From: an uncultured Eubacteriales bacterium
GTDB taxonomy: Bacteria > Bacillota > Clostridia > Oscillospirales > UBA644
Reading direction: 5' to 3'
NCBI GenBank assembly: GCA_934438175.1
Contig: CAKSBH010000001.1
Coordinates: forward strand, 186,001 to 250,000
DNA length: 64,000 nucleotides
Each line of letters opens with the position of its first letter. Position 1 is the stretch's first letter. A model generated the notes under the pieces. It searched no databases. It saw only the letters and a program-made list of their open reading frames with translations, and was not told the DNA's origin. This document shows, in pieces, positions 16,726 to 25,293 of the stretch. Made by a program: the position numbers and the translations under genes.

Positions 16726-16756
16726 AAGATCCATCCGATCAGGGATGGATCTTTTT
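16726..16756. terminator. Bidirectional terminator between ABC-FtsX and glnN
   Basis: AAGATCCATCC / GGATGGATCTT stem with T tracts on both strands, between convergent genes. The rest of the 16710-16874 gap holds nothing I recognise. Confidence 0.85.
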
Positions 16757-16874
16757 GTGCTTTGGGGGAATGTGGTATTCGGACGGAAGAAAAGACGTTC
16801 TGTTTTTTTGTTTTTCTTCTTTTATTCGGAAAGTCTGGAATGAATGTCCCGATGCGGCAGAAATGCCGCGATTC

Positions 16875-18959
16875 TCAATGAAACAGCAACTGCGTATACG
16901 AAGGAATCGGCCAAAGAGAGGCATCGGTGATCTGCTCCAGTGCGTCGGCGGCAGAGCGAACCTTCGCCATGGCGGGAAGAAGCACATCGCGGGCATAGTC
17001 GGCTTTTTCCTGTTGGGTACTGCATTTGCGGCGGTCCAGTTTGTCCTTGAGCGATTCGGTTTCGTTATACAGAGTCTGCTGCAGGGTACAGAGATTGCGA
17101 AGAATTTTTTCTTCCGGTACGGGAGTACGCAACAAAGAAAGGGCGAGGTGCTTGGCTGCGGCGGTGTCGGCAAGTTCTCTTGCATAACGCATAACTGCCG
17201 GAAGAATCTGGCGCTGCGCCATATCAACCATGGTGCGGGCTTCGATGCCTACGGATTTTTGGTAGGTCATCAGCGAGATTTCACAGCGGGACTGCAACTC
17301 TGCCCGGGTGTAGATCCGGTGCTTTTCAAACAGGCGCACGTTCTTTTCCGCAACCAGGGCGGGGAGTGCGTCGGGCGTTGTGCGAAGGTTCGGTAAGCCG
17401 CGCTTTCCGGCTTCCGTGACCCATTCCTCGGAATAATTGTTGCCGTTGAACACAATGCGGCGGTGTGCGCGGTAGGTATCGTTAATGAGACGGTCCGTTG
17501 CGGCATCCATATCCTCTGCCTGTTCCAGAACGTCTGCAAAGCCCGCCAGTTCTTCCGCAACAACGGTGTTGAGCATGACGTTCGGCCCGGCAATGGACTG
17601 GGAGGCACCCGGCATACGGAATTCAAACTTGTTGCCGGTAAAGGCGATCGGGGAAGTCCGGTTCCGGTCCTCGGTATCTTTGGCAAAAAGCGGAACAGCA
17701 TTGACGCCGGTCTGCATATAGTCTTTTTTCTTTTTTCCGTATGTTCCGTGTGCGAGACGTGTTTCGAAAATCTCCTCCAGCGCGCTGCCGAGATACAGGG
17801 AAAGAATCGCGGTCGGGGCTTCGTTTGCACCGAGGCGGCAGTCGTTGGAGATGCTTGCCGTGGAGGCGCGCAGAAGATCCTGATATTCATCAACGGCTTT
17901 GATAACGGCGGCAATGAACAGCAGAAAATGACGGTCGTTCTCCGGTTCGCCGGACGGGGCAAACAGATTTCTGCCCTGATCGGTGCAGAGCGACCAGTTG
18001 TTGTGCTTGCCGCTACCGTTGATATAGGCAAAGGGTTTCTCGTGAAGCAGACAGGTGAAGCCGTGTTTTTCCGCGGTTTTCTTCATCAGCTCCATAATCA
18101 GCTGGTTCTGATCGGTTGCCGTATTGGCGGAGGAATAGATGGGGGCAAGTTCGTGCTGGGAGGGGGCCGCTTCGTTGTGTTCCGTTTTGGCAAATACGCC
18201 CAGTTTCCAGAGTTCCTCGTCCAGATCGGACATGAACGCTTTGACGGCGGGCGCAATGCTGCCGGAGTAGTGATATTCCAGAGACTGCCCTTTGGACGGC
18301 TTTGCGCCAAACAGCGTTCTGCCGGTGAAAAGCAGATCTTCTCTTTGCTCATAAAGATTGTGCGGAATCAGGAAATATTCCTGTTCGGCACCGACGCAGG
18401 GCGTTACGCGGCGGGTGGTATGGTCGCCAAGTGCCGACAGAACACGGCGGGCTTCCCGGTCAATGGCATCCATCGAGCGCAGAAGAGGGGTCTTCTTGTC
18501 CAGAGATTCGCCGGAAAACGAGCAGAAGACCGTGGGGATGCAAAGTGTATTGTCTTTGATAAACGCATAGGATGTGGGATCCCAGGCGGTGTAGCCACGG
18601 GCTTCAAATGTTTCACGCAGACCGCCGGACGGGAACGAGGAGGCATCGGATTCGCCCCGGATCAGTTCCTTGGCGGAAAATTCCATCATGACATGCCCTT
18701 CGGAGGACAGCGACAGAAAACTTTCGTGCTTCTCTGCCGTGATTCCGGTAAGCGGCTGGAACCAATGGGTAAAATGGGTGCAGCCGTTTTCGATGGCCCA
18801 ATCCTTCATGGCTGCGGCAATGGGTGCGGCAAGGGAGGCATCAAGCGTTCTTCCTTCGGAAATGGTTTGCTGCAAGGCCGTATAAACATCCCGGGACAGA
18901 CGCTTGCACATGACGGTGTCGTTGAAAACACGGCAGCCGAACGTTTGCGATATACTCAT
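16875..18959 (-). CDS. glnN: Glutamine synthetase type III
   Basis: 694 residues, the length of GSIII (about 700) and far longer than GlnA type I (about 440). The N-terminal half has the GSIII-only segment including CTHFTHWFQPLTG. The catalytic part has KKTPLLRSMD, EQEYFLIP, EHNEAAPSQHELAPIY (glutamate/metal-binding) and NNWSL. It makes glutamine from glutamate, ammonia and ATP in the cytoplasm. It follows asnA by 15 bp, so both ammonia-fixing ligases share one transcript. No GlnR-like operator is obvious upstream of asnA. Confidence 0.95.
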   Translation of the reverse strand: MSISQTFGCRVFNDTVMCKRLSRDVYTALQQTISEGRTLDASLAAPIAAAMKDWAIENGCTHFTHWFQPLTGITAEKHESFLSLSSEGHVMMEFSAKELIRGESDASSFPSGGLRETFEARGYTAWDPTSYAFIKDNTLCIPTVFCSFSGESLDKKTPLLRSMDAIDREARRVLSALGDHTTRRVTPCVGAEQEYFLIPHNLYEQREDLLFTGRTLFGAKPSKGQSLEYHYSGSIAPAVKAFMSDLDEELWKLGVFAKTEHNEAAPSQHELAPIYSSANTATDQNQLIMELMKKTAEKHGFTCLLHEKPFAYINGSGKHNNWSLCTDQGRNLFAPSGEPENDRHFLLFIAAVIKAVDEYQDLLRASTASISNDCRLGANEAPTAILSLYLGSALEEIFETRLAHGTYGKKKKDYMQTGVNAVPLFAKDTEDRNRTSPIAFTGNKFEFRMPGASQSIAGPNVMLNTVVAEELAGFADVLEQAEDMDAATDRLINDTYRAHRRIVFNGNNYSEEWVTEAGKRGLPNLRTTPDALPALVAEKNVRLFEKHRIYTRAELQSRCEISLMTYQKSVGIEARTMVDMAQRQILPAVMRYARELADTAAAKHLALSLLRTPVPEEKILRNLCTLQQTLYNETESLKDKLDRRKCSTQQEKADYARDVLLPAMAKVRSAADALEQITDASLWPIPSYTQLLFH

Positions 18960-18974
18960 AAAAGAACCCTCTCT

Positions 18975-19982
18975 TTACAGCAACTGTATGCCGTTTTCAC
19001 GGCAGATTCTCACGGTGTCTTCATCCCACAGCGATACCTGAACCTCGCCGATGTGTGCTTTGCCCAGCATCAGCATACAGAGCCGGGACTGACCGATTCC
19101 TCCGCCCATTGTAAGCGGAAGTTTTCCTTCCAGAAGCATCCGGTGAAATTCCAGTTCGCGGCGGTCGTCGCAGTACGATTTGGTCAGCTGCTCGTCCAGC
19201 GATGCGGGATCGACCCGTATGCCCATTGAGGACAATTCAAAGGCACAGTCCAGCACGTCGTTGTAAAACAGAAGGTCGCCGTTCAGTTTCCAGTCGTCAT
19301 AGTCCGGAGCGCGGCCATCGTGACGTTCGCCGGACCGGAGCTTATCGCCGATCTGCATGATGAATGCGGTATGGTGCCGGCGCAGGTAGGCGTTTTCCCG
19401 TTCTTTCGGCGTTTTGTCCGGGTACAGATCTTCCAGTTCCTGCGTGGTGATGAAGTTGACTTCTTTTTCCAGCCGGGTTTTAATCTGCGGATAACGCACC
19501 TTCAGCTTATCCAGTGTTTCGCACACGGTCAGAACGATGACCTTGACCACGGTTTTGAGATAATCCAGGTTGCGGGTGCCTTCGTCGATGACTTTTTCCC
19601 AGTCCCACTGATCCACATAGATGGAGTGAAGGTTGTCCATTTCTTCGTCACGACGGATGGCGTTCATGTTGGTGTACAGACCGTTGCCGGGATGAAAATC
19701 GTATTTCCAGAGCGCCATACGCTTCCATTTGGCGAGGGAATGAACAACGTGCGCCCGGGTTCCCGTTTCCCGGATATCAAACGCGACGGCACGCTCTACG
19801 CCGTTCAGATCGTCGTTCAGACCGGTTGCCGGATCGACGAACAGCGGAGCGGAGACCCGTTTGAGGTTGAGGGCCTGTGCAAGCGCATCCTCAAAGGTGC
19901 GGTTCAACCAGCCGATGGCCGTTTGTGTTTCGTAAAGATTCAGGTTGGAACGATAGCCCTTCGGAATAACGGTGTTGCTCAC
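18975..19982 (-). CDS. asnA: Aspartate-ammonia ligase (AsnA type)
   Basis: 335 residues, the family length. IPKGYRSNLNLYETQTAI at the start, the aminoacyl-tRNA-synthetase-like core (HVVHSLAKWKRMAL), DQWDWEK and the late TMGGGIGQSRLCM motif are typical of AsnA. It uses ammonia directly (not glutamine) to make asparagine with ATP going to AMP. That suits an ammonia-rich gut habitat. First gene of asnA-glnN with a consensus promoter only about 40 nt upstream, so no room for a riboswitch. Confidence 0.96.
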   Translation of the reverse strand: MSNTVIPKGYRSNLNLYETQTAIGWLNRTFEDALAQALNLKRVSAPLFVDPATGLNDDLNGVERAVAFDIRETGTRAHVVHSLAKWKRMALWKYDFHPGNGLYTNMNAIRRDEEMDNLHSIYVDQWDWEKVIDEGTRNLDYLKTVVKVIVLTVCETLDKLKVRYPQIKTRLEKEVNFITTQELEDLYPDKTPKERENAYLRRHHTAFIMQIGDKLRSGERHDGRAPDYDDWKLNGDLLFYNDVLDCAFELSSMGIRVDPASLDEQLTKSYCDDRRELEFHRMLLEGKLPLTMGGGIGQSRLCMLMLGKAHIGEVQVSLWDEDTVRICRENGIQLL

Positions 19983-20020
19983 GGAAAAGCCCCCTTTGTA
20001 TCAAGAAAAATATAAACTGT

Positions 20021-20049
20021 ATTATAAGATAACCTGCCGGAAATGTCAA
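20021..20049 (-). promoter_or_regulatory. Promoter of asnA-glnN, overlapping the stop of the upstream FAD gene
   Basis: Minus strand TTGACA (20044-20049), 17-bp spacer, TATAAT (20021-20026). The -35 box covers the TGA stop of the upstream gene (20046-20048), and no terminator lies between. Confidence 0.9.
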
Positions 20050-21578
20050 GGGTTTGTCAGAATTTTTTCCGCGACCCGCAGCCCGTCTGCCGCGGAACTG
20101 GTAATTCCTCCGGCATATCCGGCACCTTCGCCGCAGGGATACAAGCCCGCAATGCCGGTTGCCTGCAGGGTTTCGGCATCCCGCAACACCCGGAGCGGCG
20201 CGGAGGTATGGGTTTCCGGCGCAGAAAGAACAGCATCGTCATCGTTGAGGATTCTGCGGGAGAAATCGGAAAGTCCATGTCGGAGCACGGCAAGAATGCG
20301 GGAGGGAAAAATGTCCTGAAAATCCGCAAAGACCGTGTCCGGGCAAACGGTGGGACGGATCTTCCCGAATGCGTGGGGAACGGTTCCGTTCTGCAGATGC
20401 TTCTGCAGAGTGACCGGAACGGGACCTCCGGCAAGCCGGAAGGATGCCTGCTCCAGGGCTCTCTGAAAGTCGATGCCCTCCTGCGGGGAGGCAAACGAGA
20501 CTCCTGCCAGCAGGGCGGCATTTGCGTTTCTGCCTGCCCGTGCGTGATTGCTCATACCGTTGGTCACCAGTCCGCCCCGTTCGCAGGATGCGTTGATGAC
20601 TTCACCGCCGGGGCACATGCAGAACGTGTAGGCATCTCCGTCCGGATAATGGGCGGAGAACGCATAATCTGCCGGAGGGAGCCGGTCGGCATCGTTTCCG
20701 TACAGCACGTGGTTGATGTCCTGCTGAAGATGTTCCATGCGGAAGCCGACGGAGAACGGCTTGGCAACAAGCCGGGCGGGGGATGCCATCAGCATCCGGT
20801 AAACGTCCCGTGCGGCATTGCCGGTGGCAAGAACCAGGGTGTGCACCTTTTCCCGGACGCCGTTGAGCACGGCTCCGGTCAGTTTCCCGTTTGTGACTTC
20901 CAACGCCTCCAGACGGGTTCCGTAGCGGAACGTCCCGCCGTTCTGTTCAATTTTCCGGCGCAGGGAAACAATGACTTTTTTCAGTTCATCGGTGCCGACA
21001 TGCGGCTTGGCTTCGATGCGGATTTCCTCGGGCGCACCGCATTCCGTAAGAATCCGCAGAACCTCTTCCGTGCGCGGATCGTTGATGCGTGTGACCAGTT
21101 TTCCGTCGGAAAACGTGCCGGCACCGCCTTCTCCGAACGATACGTTGGAATCCTCATCGAGTTCTCCTCCTTCCCGGAAGCGCTGCACATCGTCGGTGCG
21201 GACTTCTACGCATTGCCCCCGGTCAATGAGGATGGGACAAAGCCCGTAAAGCGAGAGCAGGTATCCGCAGAAAAGTCCTGCGGGGCCCATTCCCACAACA
21301 AACGGATGCTTTGGGGCGGTGACGTTGCCCGGATTGAACGTATGGTGTTTGCGGGGAACCAGGCGCGGATCTGCAAGGTCGGTGGTAAGCGCGACGGAGA
21401 ATACCCTGCGGATGGATCCTTTCCGGCGGGCATCCAGGGATTGCCGGCAGACTTCGGCGGGGGTGTCCGGGGGAAGCCCCAGAAGTTTTTTTGCATGGAA
21501 GCATGCCTCCTGACGTGTAGCGTCAAGAGGCAGGACGAGATTATGAAGGATCTGTACGGTTTCAGGACACTGAGACAT
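20046..21578 (-). CDS. FAD-dependent oxidoreductase (COG2509-type)
   Basis: 510 residues. FVVGMGPAGLFCGYLL is a classic FAD/NAD GxGxxG loop. SFGEGGAGTFSDGKL is the diagnostic block of this uncharacterised FAD-dependent dehydrogenase family, and GLYPCGEGAGYAGGI near the C terminus closes the FAD site. The first ~85 residues form a separate domain before the flavin fold. Substrate is unknown. ATG 21578 follows GGAG 6 nt upstream and overlaps cdaR by 17 bp; an earlier in-frame ATG at 21611 is possible. It takes the place in the cdaA-cdaR operon where many Bacillota have glmM. Confidence 0.85.
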   Translation of the reverse strand: MSQCPETVQILHNLVLPLDATRQEACFHAKKLLGLPPDTPAEVCRQSLDARRKGSIRRVFSVALTTDLADPRLVPRKHHTFNPGNVTAPKHPFVVGMGPAGLFCGYLLSLYGLCPILIDRGQCVEVRTDDVQRFREGGELDEDSNVSFGEGGAGTFSDGKLVTRINDPRTEEVLRILTECGAPEEIRIEAKPHVGTDELKKVIVSLRRKIEQNGGTFRYGTRLEALEVTNGKLTGAVLNGVREKVHTLVLATGNAARDVYRMLMASPARLVAKPFSVGFRMEHLQQDINHVLYGNDADRLPPADYAFSAHYPDGDAYTFCMCPGGEVINASCERGGLVTNGMSNHARAGRNANAALLAGVSFASPQEGIDFQRALEQASFRLAGGPVPVTLQKHLQNGTVPHAFGKIRPTVCPDTVFADFQDIFPSRILAVLRHGLSDFSRRILNDDDAVLSAPETHTSAPLRVLRDAETLQATGIAGLYPCGEGAGYAGGITSSAADGLRVAEKILTNP

Positions 21579-22782
21579 AATATTCTCCGAGAATTCCGTA
21601 AGGAGTTCCATCTGTCAATGAGATCTGCAGACGGTATTTTCCGTCTTCCGCTTCCGTTGCGCTCAGGGTCAGGTCTGCTGCGGTGATGTGGGCGGAGGCG
21701 TCCGTACGGATGCGGATGACACATCCGCTGAGGAACATGAGCCCGTCCGGCAACAGATTCCGTGCATTGAGAAGGTCTTTGGTCAGGGTAATCGACCGGA
21801 TTGCTGTGTCGGAAAAACGGACGGTGAGTGTAATCTTTTCGTCTTCCGGTGCGTTGGTGTATTCCACGCCTTCCCAGGTGGGAAGATTCAGCGAGACCTG
21901 TGAACCGTTTTTCAGGTTTTCCAGATGAATTTCACCGAGATCGATGGAGGAGAGCCCACGGATGGTCTTTGCGTTGCCGCGCAGAATGACCGATGTTTGC
22001 GAAAGCGTTGCCGAAGCATACGTTTCGTTTCCGCCGAAGCCGTTGACAAGACGGAACGTCAGGGGAAGCTCTTTTTCGTAAGTGAGTTCTATGTTTGCAA
22101 GAACCTGCGTGGTGTCGATGGTGAGATATTTGCGGTCCACCGCCTCGCCCTTGGAATCCAGAATGCGGATAGGCAGAGTGGATTCGTAAGACGATTCTTT
22201 GCCGGAGGGATCCAGTTCAATCCGTACGGTCTGAATGGATTCTACGGTGTCGCGCGGACCGGAAATGCGGATGGTCTCCGGAGAGAGCCGGTGGGAGACT
22301 TCTTTGTAACCGTCGGGATAAGAGCCGGTGTAGACCAGTTCGACCGGGATATCGCGCTGCAGAACCTCGGCAAACTGAATGACAAACACACGGCTTGGCG
22401 AAATATCCGTGACGGTTACACCGGAGCCCTTGACGGAAACGGAAATGGGAACTTGATGAACGCCTTCGGAAAGGATGTTGTCGAAGTTGAGCGACGCGGT
22501 GATTTCGTCTTCTTTTAACCCGATCAGGCGGGAACGCTGTCCGCTGACGGTTATGCCGACATACAGAGAATCGTCGGTCGTCAGCATCATCAGCCCGTTG
22601 CGTTCGGGGACGGAATCGGTGTAATTTACGTTGACCGGAATGCGGAAGAAGGTTTTTTCGTTGACCGGAGCCGCCACATTGATGATGATAATCCAGACGA
22701 CCAGGGCGATAACCAGGGAAATGATTTTGAGAAAGCGGTCATTTTCCACCAGCCGCTTCCATACGGCGAGAATCTTGTTCAT
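21562..22782 (-). CDS. cdaR: YbbR-domain protein, CdaA regulator
   Basis: 406 residues. A single N-terminal membrane segment (about residues 19-40, IISLVIALVVWIIIINVA) is followed by repeated YbbR beta domains on the outside, recognisable by FFRIPVNVNY, RDIPVELVYTGS and similar strands, each starting with a P-V-x-V pattern. CdaR binds and tunes the diadenylate cyclase CdaA at the membrane. Its ATG (22782) overlaps the cdaA stop by 4 bp. Symbol assigned from domain plus operon context. Confidence 0.9.
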   Translation of the reverse strand: MNKILAVWKRLVENDRFLKIISLVIALVVWIIIINVAAPVNEKTFFRIPVNVNYTDSVPERNGLMMLTTDDSLYVGITVSGQRSRLIGLKEDEITASLNFDNILSEGVHQVPISVSVKGSGVTVTDISPSRVFVIQFAEVLQRDIPVELVYTGSYPDGYKEVSHRLSPETIRISGPRDTVESIQTVRIELDPSGKESSYESTLPIRILDSKGEAVDRKYLTIDTTQVLANIELTYEKELPLTFRLVNGFGGNETYASATLSQTSVILRGNAKTIRGLSSIDLGEIHLENLKNGSQVSLNLPTWEGVEYTNAPEDEKITLTVRFSDTAIRSITLTKDLLNARNLLPDGLMFLSGCVIRIRTDASAHITAADLTLSATEAEDGKYRLQISLTDGTPYGILGEYYVSVS

Positions 22783-23651
22783 TGTTTTTTCCCTTTCCAA
22801 AGACCGGACAGAAAGTCTTTTTTCTTCTTTTCTGGTTTCTTGGGGAGGAAAATGCGGATGAGCTTTGCGCGCAGAGCATCCGGTGTCAGGCGGCGGGTCA
22901 GTGTGCCGTTTTCCGCGACGGAGATGATGCCGGTTTCCTCCGATACGACCAGAACGGTAGCGTCTGAGATTTCGCTGACGCCGATGGCTGCCCGGTGCCT
23001 CGTGCCGAGATCCGACGAAACTTCACGCGAAGACAGCGGCAGAAAACATCCGGCACAGTGGATCCGTCCGTTTTTGATCAGCATGGCGCCATCGTGCAGG
23101 GATGCGTTGGGAAAGAAAATATTCTGAATGAGTTCTGCCGAGATATCGGCATCAAGGCAGATGCCGGTCGCCGCGAGTTCTCCCAGTTTTGTTTCCCGCT
23201 CCAGAACAATCAGAGCACCGGTCTTGGTTGCGGAAAGGTTGGCGACGGCGTTGCAGATGCTGTCGATCTGCTGAAGTTTTTCTTCCTCCTGTTTGGCGGC
23301 GCTTCCCGAAAAGAGCGTGTTTAAGCTGAAGCTTTTCCGTCCGACCCTCTCCAGAACGGACCGCAGCTCCGGCTGGAACACAATCAGCAGCGCCAGAACT
23401 CCGTATTCCAGCATCCTGCTCAGAATGTAATGCGAGCCGGTGAGGTTGAGGAGTTTGGTTACTTCCAGAATCAGAACCAGCAGGATGATTCCCCGCAGAA
23501 GCTGTGAGGCGCGGCTGTCGCGGATAAACCGCAGAACCGCATAGATCATGAGCGCCAGCAGAAAGATGTCCAGCATATCCTGCACAATCAGCAGGGGGGT
23601 TGAACTCAGTTCCGCAAAATAGGCAGCGATATTTTCAAAAAATTCCGTCAT
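22779..23651 (-). CDS. cdaA: Diadenylate cyclase (c-di-AMP synthase)
   Basis: 290 residues. Three N-terminal membrane segments (about residues 20-95) precede a DAC domain with both signature motifs: LHDGAM (DGA at 187-189) and GTRHRAAIG (RHR at 218-220). It condenses two ATP to c-di-AMP, an essential messenger for K+, osmolyte and cell-wall control in Gram-positives. The 5' frame is open to 23708, but ATG 23651 lies downstream of the promoter and follows AGGA. The promoter is covered by a palindrome (23677-23719). Operon order cdaA-cdaR-FAD protein, with no terminator before asnA. Confidence 0.96.
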   Translation of the reverse strand: MTEFFENIAAYFAELSSTPLLIVQDMLDIFLLALMIYAVLRFIRDSRASQLLRGIILLVLILEVTKLLNLTGSHYILSRMLEYGVLALLIVFQPELRSVLERVGRKSFSLNTLFSGSAAKQEEEKLQQIDSICNAVANLSATKTGALIVLERETKLGELAATGICLDADISAELIQNIFFPNASLHDGAMLIKNGRIHCAGCFLPLSSREVSSDLGTRHRAAIGVSEISDATVLVVSEETGIISVAENGTLTRRLTPDALRAKLIRIFLPKKPEKKKKDFLSGLWKGKKQ

Positions 23652-23676
23652 AATCCTGTCCCCGTCCGCATAAAAA

Positions 23677-23719
23677 GATAGAATAGCATGTAATAAAAAA
23701 ATACACATACTATTCTATC
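23677..23719. promoter_or_regulatory. 10-bp perfect inverted repeat over the cdaA -10 box (operator candidate)
   Basis: GATAGAATAG (23677-23686) and CTATTCTATC (23710-23719), 23 bp apart. The right arm contains the complement of the -10 box TAGAAT; the left arm lies in the 5' UTR. Arm centres are 33 bp apart, about three helix turns, so both lie on one face of the DNA. Confidence 0.6.
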
Positions 23720-23740
23720 AAGATTTTGAAGTAAAATCAA
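23712..23740 (-). promoter_or_regulatory. Promoter of cdaA-cdaR
   Basis: Minus strand TTGATT (23735-23740), 17-bp spacer, TAGAAT (23712-23717). Confidence 0.75.
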
Positions 23741-23749
23741 TAGGAAACG

Positions 23750-24898
23750 CTAAAAAATTTTGTTTTTGTAAAGGTTTTCCAGCTCTTCCGCAATCCGTTC
23801 GGCGTCGTGAGCCCCGGAGAGCGGGGACAGCGACGCCCGGACCAGCCCTTCTTCTTCCGTATGCAGTGCTCTGTGCGCCAGCCGTGAGCAGTGCCAGCCG
23901 CCGCGGACGCAGATGCCTCTGTCGCTCAGCCGTTCGGTAACTTCTTCCGATGGGATACCCGCCAGAGAGAAGGCAACGGTGGGAACATGCAGTTCCGTGC
24001 CGGAATACAGCGTGACAAAGGGAAGGGACTGCAGACGGGAAAGAAGATTGCGGTGCAGGGATTCTTCCCGGCGAAGCCGTTCCGGGTGCCGCTTCAGAAA
24101 CCGGATTCCTTCCGCCATACTGACAATGGCGGGGGACGAAAGCGTTCCCGCTTCCAGACGTTCCGGAAGCGGACCTTCCTGGTGCTCTTCCAGTGATTGC
24201 ACGCCGTTTCCTCCTACCGTCAGCGGCAATACTCCGAAATCCCGGCGAAGCAACAGCAGTCCGGAGCCCTGAATGCCCAAAAGCCCTTTATGCCCCGAGG
24301 TGCAGACGGCATCAATTCCGTCCCTTTTCATGCTGATGGGAAGAAATCCTGCCGTTTGCGATGCGTCAAGGCAGAACAGAGCCCCGTTTTCGTGCGCCAG
24401 ACCGGCGAGAGGAACAGGGTTAAAGATCCGTCCCGTGACATTGGAGGCGTGTGTGCAGACAAGAAGGCGCGTGTTTCTGCGTATCTTACATGCGAAACGC
24501 TCCTCGGGGCGGTCACACCGTCCGCCGTCGGTGTCGGCAATGTCAAAGGTGATTCCCGCCGTTTCGGCAAGCCGGACCAGCGGACGCAGAACGGCGTTGT
24601 GCTCCATGTCGGAGATCACGGCGTGATCCCCGGGGCGGAGTATGCCGCACAGCAACAGGTTCAGAGCATGTGTTGCGTTTTGCGTGAAGATCACGTTTTC
24701 TGCTTCGCATCCGAAAAAAGCGGCAATTTCCTCACGGCTTTCATAAAGAGCTTCTGCCGCGAGGCGTGAGAGAAAATGCCCGCTCCTTCCCGGGTTTGAC
24801 GTGTTGCGGGCAAGTTGACGCTGTACAGCCCTCCGCACGGCACGCGGTTTGGGGAAGGTGGAGGCGGCATTGTCAAGATAAACGGTAGGATACATCAT
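23750..24898 (-). CDS. Class V aminotransferase, cysteine desulfurase-like
   Basis: 382 residues. YLDNAASTFPKP at the N terminus, TSGHKGLLGIQGSG with the PLP-binding lysine, and RGGWHCSRLAH with the putative active-site cysteine about 40 residues from the end are the features of SufS/Csd-type desulfurases. The product moves sulfur (or selenium) from cysteine. ATG 24898 follows GGGAG; a second ATG at 24895 is equally plausible. The upstream gene, a DUF3343 protein, overlaps it by 26 bp. That pairing suggests a dedicated sulfur/selenium transfer couple rather than the general iron-sulfur system, since no scaffold gene (IscU/SufU) is adjacent. Confidence 0.88.
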   Translation of the reverse strand: MMYPTVYLDNAASTFPKPRAVRRAVQRQLARNTSNPGRSGHFLSRLAAEALYESREEIAAFFGCEAENVIFTQNATHALNLLLCGILRPGDHAVISDMEHNAVLRPLVRLAETAGITFDIADTDGGRCDRPEERFACKIRRNTRLLVCTHASNVTGRIFNPVPLAGLAHENGALFCLDASQTAGFLPISMKRDGIDAVCTSGHKGLLGIQGSGLLLLRRDFGVLPLTVGGNGVQSLEEHQEGPLPERLEAGTLSSPAIVSMAEGIRFLKRHPERLRREESLHRNLLSRLQSLPFVTLYSGTELHVPTVAFSLAGIPSEEVTERLSDRGICVRGGWHCSRLAHRALHTEEEGLVRASLSPLSGAHDAERIAEELENLYKNKIF

Positions 24899-25106
24899 GA
24901 ATTTCTCCCGTTGTCCGCACGCCGGTTTCGGCAAAGAGCGCGAGAGTCCGGGTGATGTCTTCGTTGCGTACCCGAACGCACCAGGCGCAGCCGTGACGGG
25001 AAAGTCCCGCCTGTTTGCCGATGGACGCGGGAATGCTACGGCTTCGCAGAACAGAGCGTGCTTTTTGTGCATAGGTGACCGATGGAACAACGATGCACGA
25101 ATCCAT
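24873..25106 (-). CDS. DUF3343 family small protein, putative Se/S carrier
   Basis: 77 residues. The pattern is that of DUF3343: a beta-alpha-beta start (CIVVPSVTYAQKARSVL), a short loop with H-G-C-A-W-C and V-R-V, and a final alpha-beta unit ending TTGEIHDV. The Cys-x-x-Cys (GCAWCV) replaces the single cysteine region seen in many relatives and is a plausible sulfur or selenium acceptor. Its 3' end overlaps the desulfurase start by 26 bp, a strong coupling. The ribosome binding site is poor: AAAGG lies directly against the ATG. An in-frame ATT a few codons upstream could be an alternative start. Confidence 0.72.
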   Translation of the reverse strand: MDSCIVVPSVTYAQKARSVLRSRSIPASIGKQAGLSRHGCAWCVRVRNEDITRTLALFAETGVRTTGEIHDVSYRLS

Positions 25107-25231
25107 CCTTTTCTCAATCCTTTCCGGGGGAAAGGTTCCCCCTGATTCAGTATATGCGGCTGATGGGAAAGCGGGACGTGCGGTTTTACGGAATTCTGCA
25201 TGTTCCTTCGCAGAATTTCCGTCAAAATCGC

Positions 25232-25261
25232 TTGACGGAGCCGGGATGTGTATGGTATAAT
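25232..25261 (+). promoter_or_regulatory. Promoter of nfeD-SPFH operon
   Basis: TTGACG (25232-25237), 18-bp spacer, TATAAT (25256-25261) with TGG directly before, an extended -10. Confidence 0.82.
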
Positions 25262-25293
25262 AAAATTATAAAATAAAGAGGGGAGGAATCGCT

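Noticed and set aside
17463..19229. 588-codon open frame on the plus strand
   Set aside because: Antisense to glnN and asnA, both clear from motifs.
20043..21686. 547-codon open frame on the plus strand
   Set aside because: Antisense to the FAD-dependent oxidoreductase gene.
24899..25225. 109-residue extension of the cysteine desulfurase
   Set aside because: It overlaps the DUF3343 gene in another frame, lacks any family pattern, and the start at 24898 has a ribosome binding site.
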